From the NCBI GenBank assembly GCA_014584575.1, contig JACTMP010000082.1, positions 1-64,000 of the forward strand: 64,000 bases of DNA, read 5' to 3'. This document shows, one piece after another, positions 62,912-64,000 of the stretch. The notes under the pieces are model-generated. The model had not been told where the DNA came from. It searched no databases and was given only the letters and a program-made list of their open reading frames with translations. The DNA comes from Chloroflexota bacterium (GTDB lineage: Bacteria > Chloroflexota > Anaerolineae > Promineifilales > Promineifilaceae). Position numbers and translations under genes: made by a program. How positions within the stretch are numbered: position 1 is the first letter of the stretch; every line of letters starts with the position of its first letter.

Positions 62912-63033
62912 CTGTAGCCAGCGCAGCGCCAGCGTGGCCCGCAGGAGTTAGCCGGTGATAAGGCCCAGGCCGATCAGACATTCCCATACCCAACTACCCA
63001 ACTACCCAACTACCCAACTACTCAATTAGCCAC

Positions 63034-63720
63034 CTATACCGTAAATGGTTCGTCTACCGCAGGCACAATGGGGGTCACGGCCGTGTTTGCCCGCACCCGG
63101 TTGGCCCAGTCAGCCACATCCGCAGCAATGGGCGGCCAGGTGTTGTAATGGCCGGGAATGACCACTTTGGGGTTCAGATATTCCAACGCGAGCAACGAAT
63201 CATCCGGCCCCATGGTGTAATTATCGCCAATGGGCAAAATCGCCACATCCAACCCCACCACGCCAATCAGCCCCATGTCCGAAAAGAGAGCGGTGTCGCC
63301 GGAGAAATAGATGTAACGGCCGTCCACATGCAACAAAAAACCGCCGGGATCGCCACCATAGCTGCCGTCGGGCAGGCCCGAACTGTGCAGTGCAGGCGTC
63401 ATCTTCACGCGGCCAAAGGGGAAATTGTAACCGCCGCCGGTATTCATCGTGTGGCAGTTGTCGTGCCCCTGTTTCATAATCCAATTGCCGATTTCAAAAT
63501 TGCAGATAACCTGCGCGCCGGTGCGCTTCGCCAGCGCCACCGTGTCGGCAATGTGATCCATATGGCCGTGTGTTTGCAAGATGTAATGGGCGGAAATGTC
63601 GGCAACGGCCGTTTTTGCCGCCGGATTATTGGGTGCAAAAAAGGGATCAACGACCAGCTTTGTTCCGTTCACGTCCAGTGAAAAGGTGGCGTGTCCGTGC
63701 CAGGTAATGGAAATTGTCAT
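63034..63720 (-). CDS. UPF0173 metal-dependent hydrolase (beta-lactamase fold)
   Basis: 228 residues. MTISITWHGHATF, THGHMDHI (HxHxDH), FEIGNW, GDTALF and a final PGHY are the metal-site motifs of the UPF0173 branch of the metallo-beta-lactamase superfamily, related to UlaG. These are cytosolic phosphodiesterase- or lactonase-like enzymes with unknown substrates. AAAGGAGGTTC precedes ATG 63720. It is intact and ends just beyond the scar zone. Confidence 0.92.
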   Translation of the reverse strand: MTISITWHGHATFSLDVNGTKLVVDPFFAPNNPAAKTAVADISAHYILQTHGHMDHIADTVALAKRTGAQVICNFEIGNWIMKQGHDNCHTMNTGGGYNFPFGRVKMTPALHSSGLPDGSYGGDPGGFLLHVDGRYIYFSGDTALFSDMGLIGVVGLDVAILPIGDNYTMGPDDSLLALEYLNPKVVIPGHYNTWPPIAADVADWANRVRANTAVTPIVPAVDEPFTV

Positions 63721-63840
63721 GGGAACCTCCTTTGGAATGGAAAATGGTAAATGCTTAATGGTCAATGGTCATTGTATGCAGAGGTGATATGGTGGCAAGT
63801 ATATGAAGCAAAGGAGGAGGCGTCAAACGAGGGGAAAAGA

Positions 63841-63870
63841 AAACGGCCGTCTCAGTGGAGACGGCCGTTT
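63841..63870. terminator. Perfect hairpin built from two ACGGCCGT copies
   Basis: AAACGGCCGTCTC and GAGACGGCCGTTT pair over 13 bp around AGTG. Each arm contains the palindrome that is enriched throughout the window. Lies upstream of the UPF0173 gene and 73 bp from the next gene end, so it probably ends that gene's transcript. Confidence 0.7.
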
Positions 63871-63942
63871 ACCAATAAGCCAGAAAAACAGATAAAAACC
63901 TGCCCTATCTTCGCGCTCCTTCGCGCCTTTCGCAGACCCGCA

Positions 63943-64000
63943 CTACCGCAAACCCAGGTTGCCCGCCGCGCGGGCGCAGCCACCGGCGCCGCCAGCCGCC
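63943..64000 (-). CDS. Possible C-terminal end of a gene entering from the right
   Basis: On the minus strand the last frame in the window reads AAGGAGGCARAAGNLGLR-stop. The Gly/Ala-rich end and GNLGLR finish look protein-like, but the window ends too soon to name a family or to exclude chance. Short TTCGCGCC repeats follow (63911-63933). Confidence 0.35.
   Translation of the reverse strand, partial: AAGGAGGCARAAGNLGLR

Overview
The window looks like a stretch of a Chloroflexota chromosome, probably Anaerolineae-like. The reasons are the GC-rich coding style, a large secreted PKD-repeat protein ending in the YLP-type tail seen in that phylum, DUF4058, DUF2905 and DUF2252 proteins, an ATP-dependent LuxR regulator paired with a small conserved protein, and gaps filled with hairpin repeats. 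I cannot place it below phylum. Two sequence habits mark the whole window. The palindrome ACGGCCGT is extremely over-represented (18 exact copies in the first 8 kb by hand count). Almost every gap between genes holds a hairpin built of short degenerate 'words', and some of these have entered coding regions in frame.

Layout. 1-96 is the 3' end of a group II intron. 141-8072 (+) holds tandem AhpD-like proteins, a large hybrid histidine kinase, a second kinase and a response regulator fused to a thioredoxin-reductase-like flavoprotein. 8230-15108 (+) is a 2,292-residue secreted PKD/beta-helix protein. 15176-24315 (mostly -) is housekeeping: DUF4058, DUF2905, ruvB, an SDR, an RNA methyltransferase-like protein, a CPBP protein, a cupin, a membrane glycosyltransferase, hpt and a SpoIIAA-like protein. 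24437-38839 (-) is an energy and ion island: P-type ATPase, two ZIP-like permeases, PPK2, the full arginine deiminase set (arcA, arcC, ornithine carbamoyltransferase, YfcC-type carrier), an APC permease and an M20 peptidase. A frameshifted LuxR regulator (39449-42125) faces this island. 42189-46228 is a PadR-controlled ABC exporter. 46614-53179 holds an Rpn-like nuclease, a holin/phosphodiesterase fusion, a DUF2252 protein and a secreted 5'-nucleotidase.

The most exciting locus is 53492-59167 (-). It encodes a complete eukaryote-like ubiquitin-type conjugation pathway in one direction: E1-like ThiF protein, YukD/EsaB-type ubiquitin-like protein ending in Gly, E2 with HPN and a catalytic Cys, a membrane JAMM peptidase with a likely extracytoplasmic domain, a second JAMM peptidase, and two RING-like zinc proteins, one of them membrane anchored. 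The expected flow is E1 activation, transfer to E2, RING-assisted ligation and JAMM removal, probably at the membrane.

The right end (59404-64000) has an RluA pseudouridine synthase, then a toxin-antitoxin zone (BrnT/BrnA-like, HicB with a broken HicA tail, VapC/Phd). Between the modules lie 3'-end scars of other genes: two sucB tails, a pyrF tail and an unidentified tail. A UPF0173 metal-dependent hydrolase closes the window. No tRNA, rRNA or CRISPR array was seen.
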